Below, one piece after another: positions 14,671-21,704 of a stretch of 64,000 bases of DNA. A program made the position numbers and the translations under genes. The notes under the pieces were generated by a model. It searched no databases and had not been told where the DNA came from. It saw nothing but the letters and a program-made list of their open reading frames with translations. Source of the stretch: JBBQXH01 sp963710975 (GTDB lineage: Bacteria; Actinomycetota; Thermoleophilia; Gaiellales; Gaiellaceae); assembly GCA_963710975.1 (NCBI GenBank), contig CAVQCG010000004.1, positions 434,001 to 498,000 on the forward strand, in the 5' to 3' direction. Positions within the stretch are counted from its first letter, which is position 1, and each line of letters begins with the position of its first letter.

Positions 14671-15851
14671 CCGGAAACCACGTGTGTGGCACCGCCCTGG
14701 CAGAACTCGACGTAGTCGATGTACTCGGTGATCGTCGGGTGCTCGCCGCAGACGGGGCAGTCGGGATCCTTGCGGAGGTTGATCTCCGTGAACGAGCCCT
14801 CGAGCGCCTCGAAGAGAAGCGAGCGGCCGACGAGCGGGTCGCCGATCCCGAGCAGGAGCTTGATCGCCTCGTTCGCCTGCAGGGATCCGATGATCCCGGG
14901 AAGCACGCCGAGGACTCCGCCCTCGGCGCAGCTCGGTGCCAGCTCGGGGGGCGGAGGCTGGGGGAAGAGGCACCGGTAGCACGGCCCGTCATGTGGCTTG
15001 AACACGGTCACCTGGCCGTGGAAGCGGTAGATCGAGCCGTGGACGACCGGGATGTCGTGCCAGACCGACGCGTCGTTCAGGAGGTACCGGGTCGGGAAGT
15101 TGTCGGCGCCGTCGACGATCACGTCCCAGCCTTCTCCGAGGATCCTGTCGATGTTCTCCGAGTCGAGACGCTCCTGGTACGGGATGACGTTGACGTCGGG
15201 ATTGATCCCCTCCAGCGTCTTCTTCGCGGAGAGCACCTTCGCCTCGCCAAGCGTTGCCGTCGAGTGGATGACCTGGCGCTGGAGGTTCGACGCGTCGACC
15301 GTGTCCGGGTCGATGATGCCGAGCGTGCCGACGCCTGCCGCTGCGAGGTACAGAGCGGCCGGAGAGCCGAGCCCGCCGGCGCCGAGAAGCAGAACACGCG
15401 AGTCGAGCAGCTTGAGCTGTCCCGCTTCGCCCACCTCGGGAATGAGGATGTGGCGGCTGTAGCGGGCGCGCTGCTCCGGCTGGAGTGAGCGCGGGACGTC
15501 GTACGGGAAGCCGTTGCGCTTCCACTCGGTGAACCCGCCGGCCAGCGAGGAGACGTTCGTGTAGCCGAGCTCGTCGAGGGTCTTTGCGGCGAACGCCGAG
15601 CGGCTGCCGGCGGCGCAGTACACGATGACCGGGCTGTCCTTGTCCGGGACGGCCTGTTCGATGCGGGATTCGAGGTTGCCACGCGGCACCCAGACAGCGC
15701 CCGGGAGATGACCCTCCTCCCACTCGTCGCGCTCGCGCACGTCGATCACCGCGGGCGGATCGTCGCTCGCGATAGCGTCGGCCGTGCGGGCGGGATCGAT
15801 CTCCTCGATCTCGCCTTTGACCTGTCGAAGAAGTTCGCGGTACGTAGCCAT
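14667..15851 (-). CDS. moeZ: Rhodanese-ThiF/MoeB sulfurtransferase-adenylyltransferase (MoeZ-like)
   Basis: 394 residues. An N-terminal rhodanese domain (about 15-115) has active-site Cys79 in VIVYCAAGSRSA. An E1-like adenylating domain follows (about 120-390; LLLGAGGLGSPAALYLA, DTVDASNLQRQ, zinc Cys pairs CYRC and CPVC). It should adenylate the carrier's C-terminal glycine and pass it persulfide sulfur. In classical MoeZ and MOCS3 the rhodanese is C-terminal; here the order is reversed. It is the first gene of the coupled operon with cysO::cysM and mec. ATG at 15851 is chosen; TTG at 15860 is also possible. Confidence 0.9.
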   Translation of the reverse strand: MATYRELLRQVKGEIEEIDPARTADAIASDDPPAVIDVRERDEWEEGHLPGAVWVPRGNLESRIEQAVPDKDSPVIVYCAAGSRSAFAAKTLDELGYTNVSSLAGGFTEWKRNGFPYDVPRSLQPEQRARYSRHILIPEVGEAGQLKLLDSRVLLLGAGGLGSPAALYLAAAGVGTLGIIDPDTVDASNLQRQVIHSTATLGEAKVLSAKKTLEGINPDVNVIPYQERLDSENIDRILGEGWDVIVDGADNFPTRYLLNDASVWHDIPVVHGSIYRFHGQVTVFKPHDGPCYRCLFPQPPPPELAPSCAEGGVLGVLPGIIGSLQANEAIKLLLGIGDPLVGRSLLFEALEGSFTEINLRKDPDCPVCGEHPTITEYIDYVEFCQGGATHVVSG

Positions 15852-15861
15852 TGCTTTCAAG

Positions 15862-15867
15862 AGTATA
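15862..15867 (-). promoter_or_regulatory. -10 element of the moeZ-cysOM-mec operon
   Basis: TATACT on the minus strand, 10 nt before the ATG at 15851. No Shine-Dalgarno sequence fits in the remaining 4-nt leader. Confidence 0.55.
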
Positions 15868-15906
15868 GCGAGCGGGAGAGTGCAACCCTTCGCGGAGATC
15901 TAACGC

Positions 15907-15918
15907 TACGCTCGCTGC
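15907..15918 (+). promoter_or_regulatory. Leaderless promoter of the TPR gene
   Basis: TACGCT (15907-15912), 6 nt, ATG at 15919. Confidence 0.6.
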
Positions 15919-16932
15919 ATGTCTTCCCGGCCACGCGTGTACGTTGCCGTGGCAGTCGCGTGCCTCGCGGCGGCGGGAATCGCCGCGGCCGTCGCATGGA
16001 CTGGGCGCGGCGAGACAGAGCAGGTTGCACAGGTCGAGACCGGACCGCGCGACGGCAATCCACCGCTTGCGCTCGATTTCCTGGTCGAGGACAGAAACGA
16101 AGCGGTCGCACTGCAGAACGCCGTTCGGCTCTACCAGAACGGCGACACCAATCAAGCACTGACACGGTTCGAGCAGGTGCTGAAGGACGACCCGGCGTCG
16201 CTCTACGCAGCGGTCGGGGCTGCGTTCGCTCGCTGGCCCGACGGAACCGTGGCCGACCTGCAGGATCTCGCCGACACACACCCGGGCAGCGCGCTCGTCC
16301 AGCTCCACCTCGGCCTCGCGCGCTTCTGGCTTCGCCAGGATGCCGAGGCAAAGACAGCATGGAAGGCTGCCGAGCGGGTCGAGCCCGACTCGGCTGCCGC
16401 GATCCGGGCAGAAGGCCTTCTCCATCCGGAGATGCCCGAGGGTCGCCCGTTCTTCGTGCCGTCCGCAAGCGTTCCGCAAGACGTCGCCGATCTTCTTCCG
16501 CTCCAGCAACTCACAGAGCTCGAGCGGCGGGCGAACACTTCGGGTACGGCCAAAGCATGGATTCTCTACGGAACCGCGCTCCAGCGGGTGGGTCGCCCGC
16601 TCTCGGCCGCCGCAGCGTTCGATCGCGCCGTCGAGATCGATCCGGACGACGTCGAGGCCCAGACTGCCGCAGCGCTCGTGCGATTCACCAAGGATGATCC
16701 GTCGAGGGCGTTCTCGAAGCTCGGCCCACTTTCCAAGGAACATCCTGACGCGGCCGTCGTTCGCTTCCATCTCGGGCTCGCGCTCCTATGGCTGCGCGAC
16801 GTGGAGGGCTCCAAGAAGCAGCTCGAGGAAGCGGCGAAGGCCGAGCCGGCGTCGATCTACGCACGGCAGGCTGCGCTCCTTCTGAACCGCCTGAACGAGG
16901 CCCAGGCCGGCGGAGGATCGACAGACAGCTAA
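15919..16932 (+). CDS. Membrane-anchored TPR-repeat protein
   Basis: 337 residues. One N-terminal membrane anchor or uncleaved signal (about 7-28, VYVAVAVACLAAAGIAAAVAW) is followed by an extracytoplasmic tetratricopeptide array. Helical repeats are visible around AVRLYQNGDTNQALTRFEQVLKDDP, AWILYGTALQRVGRPLSAAAAFDRAVEIDP and VVRFHLGLALLWLRDVEGSKKQLEEA. TPR arrays bind peptides and assemble complexes; no catalytic domain is present. It is transcribed divergently from moeZ, and its partner cannot be predicted. Confidence 0.85.
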   Translation: MSSRPRVYVAVAVACLAAAGIAAAVAWTGRGETEQVAQVETGPRDGNPPLALDFLVEDRNEAVALQNAVRLYQNGDTNQALTRFEQVLKDDPASLYAAVGAAFARWPDGTVADLQDLADTHPGSALVQLHLGLARFWLRQDAEAKTAWKAAERVEPDSAAAIRAEGLLHPEMPEGRPFFVPSASVPQDVADLLPLQQLTELERRANTSGTAKAWILYGTALQRVGRPLSAAAAFDRAVEIDPDDVEAQTAAALVRFTKDDPSRAFSKLGPLSKEHPDAAVVRFHLGLALLWLRDVEGSKKQLEEAAKAEPASIYARQAALLLNRLNEAQAGGGSTDS

Positions 16933-17009
16933 CAACCCGCCGGCTACGCCGTCCGATTCAGATGCGAAAGTCGCGCCGGAAATGGGCAACGAACGTCACG
17001 ATGTGCTCG

Positions 17010-17038
17010 TTGACACGAAGGACACCCGTGACTACGGT
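17010..17038 (+). promoter_or_regulatory. Sigma-70-type promoter of the sigma factor gene
   Basis: TTGACA (17010-17015), exactly 17 bp, TACGGT (17033-17038): the best two-box promoter in the window. Transcription should start near 17045, about 29 nt before the ATG, leaving room for the AGGAGG ribosome binding site. Confidence 0.75.
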
Positions 17039-17073
17039 CAAATTACGTTCAGCGTGAGCAGGAGGAGCCCCTG

Positions 17074-18117
17074 ATGCTCGAGCATGATGGAGCCGAGGCG
17101 CTCGTTCGACAGGGACAGGAGGCCGGGTTCCTGACGACCGAGGACATCTCGCTCGCGCTCGACGAGATGGGGCTCGAGCCGTCGGACATCGACGAGTTCT
17201 ACGACACGCTGGAAGAACTGCAGATCGAGGTCGTCGACGACAAGGCAGACCGGCCGGAGCCCGAGGTCGAGCTCGACTACGCGGTGAAGGAGGTCTCGAC
17301 GGATTCGCTCCAGCTCTTCCTGAAGGACATCGGCAAGGTGCCGCTCCTGACGGCCGCTCAGGAGGTCGAGCTGTCCAAGCGGATCGAGCGCGGCGATCAT
17401 CTCGCCAAGCAGCAGATGGTTGCTGCGAATCTCCGACTCGTCGTCTCCATCGCGAAGAACTACCGCAACCAGGGCTTGCCGTTCCTCGATCTGATCCAGG
17501 AGGGGACGATCGGCCTCGTCCGGGCTGCCGAGAAGTTCGACTACCGGCGTGGCTACAAGTTCTCGACCTATGCGACGTGGTGGATCCGGCAAGCGGTGGC
17601 CCGCGCGCTCGCCGACAAGGGGCGGACGATTCGGATGCCCGTTCACGTTGTCGAGAAGCTGAACAAGATCGCACGGACCGAGCGCAAGCTGGTTGGCGAA
17701 TTTGGTCGCGACCCGACGGCGGCCGAGATCGCACGGGAGGTGGCGCTCCCCGTCGAGGAGGTAGAGCAGATCCGGCGGAGTGCGCAGACCCCGGTATCGC
17801 TCGAGAAGCCGGTCGGTGACGAGGACGAGTCCGAGTTCGGACACTTCATCGCCGATCAGACGCTGCTGCGTCCTGAGGAGGCGGCCGAGTTGACGCTGCG
17901 TCAGGAGACGCTCCGGCGGGCGCTCGGGATGCTCGCGTTTCGGGAGCGGCGCGTCCTCGAGATGCGGTACGGGCTGGACGGCGAGCCGCCGCGGACGCTC
18001 GACGAGGTTGGGCGAACCTTCAGCGTTACCCGCGAGCGCGTTCGCCAGATCGAGCATCAGAGCCTGAGGAAGCTGCAAGCGCTGGCGGAAGCGCAGAAGC
18101 TCCGCGGCGTGGCGTAG
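17074..18117 (+). CDS. rpoD: RNA polymerase sigma factor RpoD/SigA type
   Basis: 347 residues. Region 1.2 starts near DSLQLFLKDIGKVPLLTA; region 2 contains NLRLVVSIAKNYRNQGLPFL, DLIQEGTIGLVRAAEKFDY and GYKFSTYATWWIRQAVARAL; region 3 follows; region 4.2 ends TLDEVGRTFSVTRERVRQIEHQSLRKL. The short acidic N-terminus lacks a long region 1.1, as in many actinobacterial principal sigma factors. Regions 2.4 and 4.2 look able to read TANNNT and TTGACA, matching the promoters seen here. Whether it is the sole housekeeping sigma or a SigB-like relative cannot be decided from the window. Strong AGGAGG before the ATG. Confidence 0.94.
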   Translation: MLEHDGAEALVRQGQEAGFLTTEDISLALDEMGLEPSDIDEFYDTLEELQIEVVDDKADRPEPEVELDYAVKEVSTDSLQLFLKDIGKVPLLTAAQEVELSKRIERGDHLAKQQMVAANLRLVVSIAKNYRNQGLPFLDLIQEGTIGLVRAAEKFDYRRGYKFSTYATWWIRQAVARALADKGRTIRMPVHVVEKLNKIARTERKLVGEFGRDPTAAEIAREVALPVEEVEQIRRSAQTPVSLEKPVGDEDESEFGHFIADQTLLRPEEAAELTLRQETLRRALGMLAFRERRVLEMRYGLDGEPPRTLDEVGRTFSVTRERVRQIEHQSLRKLQALAEAQKLRGVA

Positions 18118-18120
18118 GGG

Positions 18121-18336
18121 CAAGGCGCGGAGCGCCGCGCAGCGGCCGCGGGCGGAGCCCGCCAGGCCGCGAAGTTCAGGGCCGAAGGCCCGTATCTGGC
18201 AAGCCGCCGGAGGCGGCGCGCAGCGGCCGAGAAGGCCGCGAAGTTCAGGGCCGAAGGCCCGTATCTGGCAAGCCGCCGGAGGCGGCGCGCAGCGGCCGAG
18301 AAGGCCGCGAAGTTCAGGGCCGAAGGCCCGTATCTG
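18121..18336 (-). repeat. Modular three-hairpin element, locus B (tandem copies)
   Basis: Immediately follows the sigma factor stop. Two essentially identical 69-bp units (18200-18268 and 18269-18336) and a variant unit (18121-18199) lie in tandem, reading on the minus strand relative to loci A and C. Stems on the minus strand: GGGCC-TTC-GGCCC, constant GCGGCC-TTCTC-GGCCGC, and GCCGCC-TCC-GGCGGC. In the variant unit the third stem is GGCGC-TCC-GCGCC and an extra GC hairpin sits in the loop of the constant stem. This may also serve to end transcription of the sigma gene. Confidence 0.8.
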
Positions 18337-18377
18337 CCGTGGAGATCCTCGGATGTCCCCGCCGTATGCGAGCCGAG

Positions 18378-18383
18378 TACGAT
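18378..18383 (+). promoter_or_regulatory. -10 element of the SRPBCC gene
   Basis: TACGAT, 8 nt before the ATG at 18392, giving a leader of at most two bases. Confidence 0.45.
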
Positions 18384-18391
18384 CTGTCCGG

Positions 18392-18841
18392 ATGCGCCGC
18401 ATCGACACATCCATCGAGATCGCGGCTCCGCGGGAGCGCGTCTGGTCGATCCTCATGGACTTCGCTGCGTTCCCCGACTGGAATCCGTTCATCAGGAGCG
18501 CCGAGGGAGAAGCGCGGAAGGGCGCTCGGCTCGAGGTCGTGCTCGGGGCGCCGGGTTCCAAGCCGATGACCTTCAAGCCGACCGTCATCGAAGCGGAGCC
18601 ACCTCGCGCGTTCGCGTGGCTCGGTCGCCTCGGCGTGGGTGGCCTGTTCGACGGAGAGCATCACTTCGTGCTCGAGGATCGTGGCGACGGCGTGACCCGG
18701 TTCCGACACTACGAGACGTTCCGAGGTCTCCTTGTTCCGTTCACCGGCAAGACGCTCGCTACGGCCGAGGGCGGGTTCGTCGCGATGAACGAGGCGCTGA
18801 AGGCACGGGCCGAAGCGCCGGACCCAGAGACGGTCGCGTAG
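18392..18841 (+). CDS. SRPBCC-fold (polyketide cyclase/START-like) protein
   Basis: 149 residues. It begins RRIDTSIEIAAPRERVWSILMDFAAFPDWNPFI, the classic opening of SRPBCC domains, and ends with a long helix (GGFVAMNEALKARAE). This helix-grip fold binds hydrophobic ligands in a deep cavity. The ATG at 18392 is chosen over one 13 codons upstream because the domain starts here and TACGAT lies 8 nt before it. Its TAG stop forms the first three bases of the next gene's -10. Confidence 0.85.
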   Translation: MRRIDTSIEIAAPRERVWSILMDFAAFPDWNPFIRSAEGEARKGARLEVVLGAPGSKPMTFKPTVIEAEPPRAFAWLGRLGVGGLFDGEHHFVLEDRGDGVTRFRHYETFRGLLVPFTGKTLATAEGGFVAMNEALKARAEAPDPETVA

Positions 18842-18850
18842 ATTCCCCGC
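18839..18850 (+). promoter_or_regulatory. Leaderless promoter overlapping a stop codon
   Basis: TAGATT (18839-18844) includes the TAG stop of the SRPBCC gene; 6 nt later comes the GTG at 18851. Confidence 0.6.
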
Positions 18851-20180
18851 GTGGTGACACGGGATCCAGCCTGGCTCGAGGAGCTCTTCACCTGGCTCCG
18901 CATCCCGAGCATCAGCGCTGATCCGGCGCACGCGGCGGACGTGCGGGTCGCCGGGCAGTGGGTCCGTGATTTCGTCCGTGGTGCGGGTGGTGAGTGCGAG
19001 CTGGTCGACACCAGTGCCCACCCGCTGGCGATCGGCGAGATCCGTGCGTCGTGGGACTCAGCAGCCGCGCCGACCGTTCTCATCTACGGACACTTCGACG
19101 TCCAGCCTCCCGGTGATCTCTCCCTCTGGGAGTCGCCGCCGTTCGAGCCCGAGGTTCGCGAGGAATGGTTGTACGGCAGGGGCACGAGCGACGACAAGGG
19201 GAATCTCTACCTGCTCCTGAAAGCGGCCGCACTGCTCGCCGCGGAGGATGCGCTCCCCGTGAACGTCCGGGTCGCCTGCGATGGGGAGGAGGAGATCGGC
19301 GGGTCCTCGATCGTCGACGTTCTCCGGGCAGACGAGCGAGGTGCAGATGCGTGCGTGATCTTCGACAGCGGAATGCCCGAGGTCGACGTGCCGGCGTTCG
19401 ACATCGGGACACGCGGACTCGCGTACTTCCACGTTGCGCTTCGCACCGGTGAGCGCGACCTCCACTCCGGCATCTACGGCGGTGCGGCTCTCAACGCCGT
19501 GCACGCGCTGATGCAGACGCTCTCGTCCGTCGTCGCCGTTCCGGACGAGCTCCGGGAAGGCGTGGCTCCACCGACGTCCGAGGAGCTCGCAAGCTGGGGT
19601 GACCTCGACCCGGGTGCCCACGTCCTCGAGCGCAACGGCGCCGTGGCGATGGATCAGGGCGCTGCAGACGAGTTCTACGTACGCACCCTCGCAGGGCCTG
19701 CGGTCGACGTCAACGGCATCCACGGTGGGGAGCCGGACTTTCAGAAGACCGTGCTTCCCGTTACTGCCCACGCGAACGTCTCGATCAGGATCGCGCCGGG
19801 GCAGGACGGTCGTCTGATCGCTGCGTCCTTCGAGCGTCTGCTGCGCGAGGCGACGCCGCTCGGGGCGCACCTCGAGATCCGAGCAGCTCGGCGACGTGAG
19901 CGAGCCGTCACTCGTCGCGCCGGAGGCGCGGGCTGTCGTCCTCGCGCAGGATGCGTTCGAGCGATCGCTGGGCAGGCGTCCCTTGCTCCTGAGAAGCGGA
20001 GGAACGCTCCCGATCATGCCCGCGCTCATGCAGAAGGGGATCCCGACGATCCTCACCGGCTTTGCCGTCCCGGGTAACAACATCCACTCGCCGAACGAGC
20101 GCCTCCTCGCCAGGTACATCCCACTCGGGATCGAGACGGCGAGGGAGCTGCTGACGTCGTTTGGTGCGCTTCGCGGTTGA
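18851..20180 (+). CDS. M20-family dipeptidase, one frameshift
   Basis: About 442 residues when repaired. Zinc motifs: YGHFDVQPPGD, LYGRGTSDDKGN, CDGEEEIGGSS, DSGMPE, and HSPNER near the C-terminus. The family cleaves dipeptides and N-acyl amino acids. Frame 1 runs correctly to HLEI, then goes out of frame; the true C-terminus (EQLGDVSEPSLVAPEAR, then LLRSGGTLPIMP) is in the next frame. Removing one C near 19879-19880 restores a single frame to the TGA at 20180. No other lesion is seen, so a consensus error is more likely than decay. Confidence 0.85.
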
Positions 20181-20199
20181 AATGTAAGGCGGACCTGAT

Positions 20200-20215
20200 G
20201 TAAGGTCAGCCTTAC
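20200..20215. promoter_or_regulatory. IdeR/DtxR-type iron box
   Basis: GTAAGG-TCAG-CCTTAC, a perfect palindrome that fits the IdeR/DtxR consensus core (TWAGGTWAGSCTWACC) at most positions. It ends 2 bp before the ATG of the first gene of the iron-uptake operon. A further TAAGG half site lies at 20185-20189. Iron-bound IdeR should repress the operon here. Confidence 0.7.
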
Positions 20216-20217
20216 GG

Positions 20218-20562
20218 ATGACGACGGCGCCCGGGAATCCCGAAACGACCGTTCGCGATCTCGAGGCCGTCCGGCTCGCGATCTCGCTTGCCCACGCCGT
20301 TCCTGGCTGTGTCGTGACCCTGACGTATTCCGGCGGGGTCGCTCGCCGGGTCGGCTTCTCGACCCGGTTCGGCGTGTCGACCACACCGTGCAGAGCTCGC
20401 GTGGCGATCGCCCTTGCGCTCGCCGGGGAGCCGGGAGGCCTCGGTCCGCTCCTGGGCCTCGGCGAGGGGCCGATACGCGCTTCCATGGTGGAGGCGTCGG
20501 TGGGCCGCTCGGTCGGGATGGGCGTATTCACCGAAGCCGACGCCCCCAAGGAGGAGATGTGA
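20218..20562 (+). CDS. Small protein of unknown function, first gene of the iron operon
   Basis: 114 residues, no signal peptide or membrane segment. It begins TTAPGNPETTVRDLEAVRLAISLAHAVPG and has a hydrophobic glycine-rich middle (ALALAGEPGGLGPLLGLGEG). I recognise no family. The ATG lies directly against an iron box, and its TGA overlaps the GTG of the EfeO-like gene, which supports it as a real, iron-regulated coding region. It carries no metal-binding motif apart from one possible Cys, so a regulatory or chaperone role would be a guess. Confidence 0.6.
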   Translation: MTTAPGNPETTVRDLEAVRLAISLAHAVPGCVVTLTYSGGVARRVGFSTRFGVSTTPCRARVAIALALAGEPGGLGPLLGLGEGPIRASMVEASVGRSVGMGVFTEADAPKEEM

Positions 20563-21701
20563 GACCCGTTTCGATGAGCCGCCGCCCCCGAGTTGCCGCG
20601 GCGCTTGCCGCGACGACGATCGTGGCCGTTCTCGCAGGCTGCGGTGGTGGCTCGGAGGTGACGGTGACGTCGCCGGAGCCCGCATCGACCGTGCCGGCGG
20701 CCACGACGGCCACGACCTCCTCGGCCGACCTCGGTGCGATCAAGGCGTACCTGCTGAGCCAGACCGGGAAGCTCACCGATTTCACGGGCGAGTTCAAAGC
20801 GGACGCGACCCGGTACTTCGAGCTTGCCACGGCTGCCGGGTTCGACTACGAGGCGCTCTGGGCTGACCATGCTGCAGAGGTCGGGCCCCTGCTCGAGAAG
20901 ATGAAGAGCGACTGGATCGCTGGAAACCCCCTCTACGAGCGGATGGAAGGCATCGTCGCCGGTACGCCGTCGCTTGCGACCTACGACGTCATCATCGACG
21001 CGGGCTCGAGCGCAAGAGAGGATCCTGCCAGCGCCGTTCCTTTCGATCTCGAGCTTCCGGACGGCCGGGTGCTGAAGCAGCCCGGAAACCTCTACAACAT
21101 CACGGAGGGCTCGCTCTGGGGGACCCTTCCGTCCGACATCGACGAAGGCGTTCCGGCGGACCTGAACGGCGACGGCACGACGGAGTTCGGAGAGGTGCTT
21201 CCCGACGCGAACTTCCTCGTCGCTGCGGCGGACACCTTCGACCTCTACGCGAACGAGCTGGCCGACAAGGCGCAGGCGTGGCGGCCGACCGAATCCGATG
21301 CGTTGACCGCGCTCGTGGTCATGTCGCCGACCATGAGCGAGTACTTCAACTCGTGGAAGGTGTCGCGCTTCGTCGCGGGGGAACAGGCGACCGGTGAGGC
21401 CTTCAACGTCGTCTCGCGCCTCTCGGACATCACGGACATCATCGCGGGCCTGGAGGTGATCTACACCGGGATCCAGCCGGTCATCGAGGCGGCGAATGCG
21501 GCGCAGGGCCAGCAGACGGGCGCGGACCTCGCCGATCTGAAGGACTTCGTCAAGGACATCTACGACCAGGAGCAGTCCGGCAAGCGCTTCACCGCAGAGG
21601 AAGCCGACCTTCTGGGAAGCGAGGCGCAGGAGCGCGGATCCACGATCGCCGGCCAGGTCTCGCAGGTCGCGGCGGAGCTGGGGATCCCGATCCAGCAGTA
21701 G
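20559..21701 (+). CDS. efeO: EfeO/EfeM-like iron-uptake lipoprotein
   Basis: 380 residues from the GTG at 20559, with AAGGAGG four bases before it. Lipoprotein signal with lipobox VLAGC (Cys near 27), then a Thr/Ala/Pro-rich linker and a helical EfeO/imelysin-type domain (about 55-375). EfeO-type proteins bind Fe2+ or Fe3+ at the membrane surface and hand it to the permease EfeU. No N-terminal cupredoxin domain is seen, so it is closer to EfeM. It sits 3 bp before the permease gene. Confidence 0.8.
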   Translation: MRPVSMSRRPRVAAALAATTIVAVLAGCGGGSEVTVTSPEPASTVPAATTATTSSADLGAIKAYLLSQTGKLTDFTGEFKADATRYFELATAAGFDYEALWADHAAEVGPLLEKMKSDWIAGNPLYERMEGIVAGTPSLATYDVIIDAGSSAREDPASAVPFDLELPDGRVLKQPGNLYNITEGSLWGTLPSDIDEGVPADLNGDGTTEFGEVLPDANFLVAAADTFDLYANELADKAQAWRPTESDALTALVVMSPTMSEYFNSWKVSRFVAGEQATGEAFNVVSRLSDITDIIAGLEVIYTGIQPVIEAANAAQGQQTGADLADLKDFVKDIYDQEQSGKRFTAEEADLLGSEAQERGSTIAGQVSQVAAELGIPIQQ

Positions 21702-21704
21702 CGG

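Noticed and set aside
18121..18336. CRISPR-like array
   Set aside because: The tandem units have no unique spacers, are GC palindromes and belong to a family found singly elsewhere; no cas genes are present.
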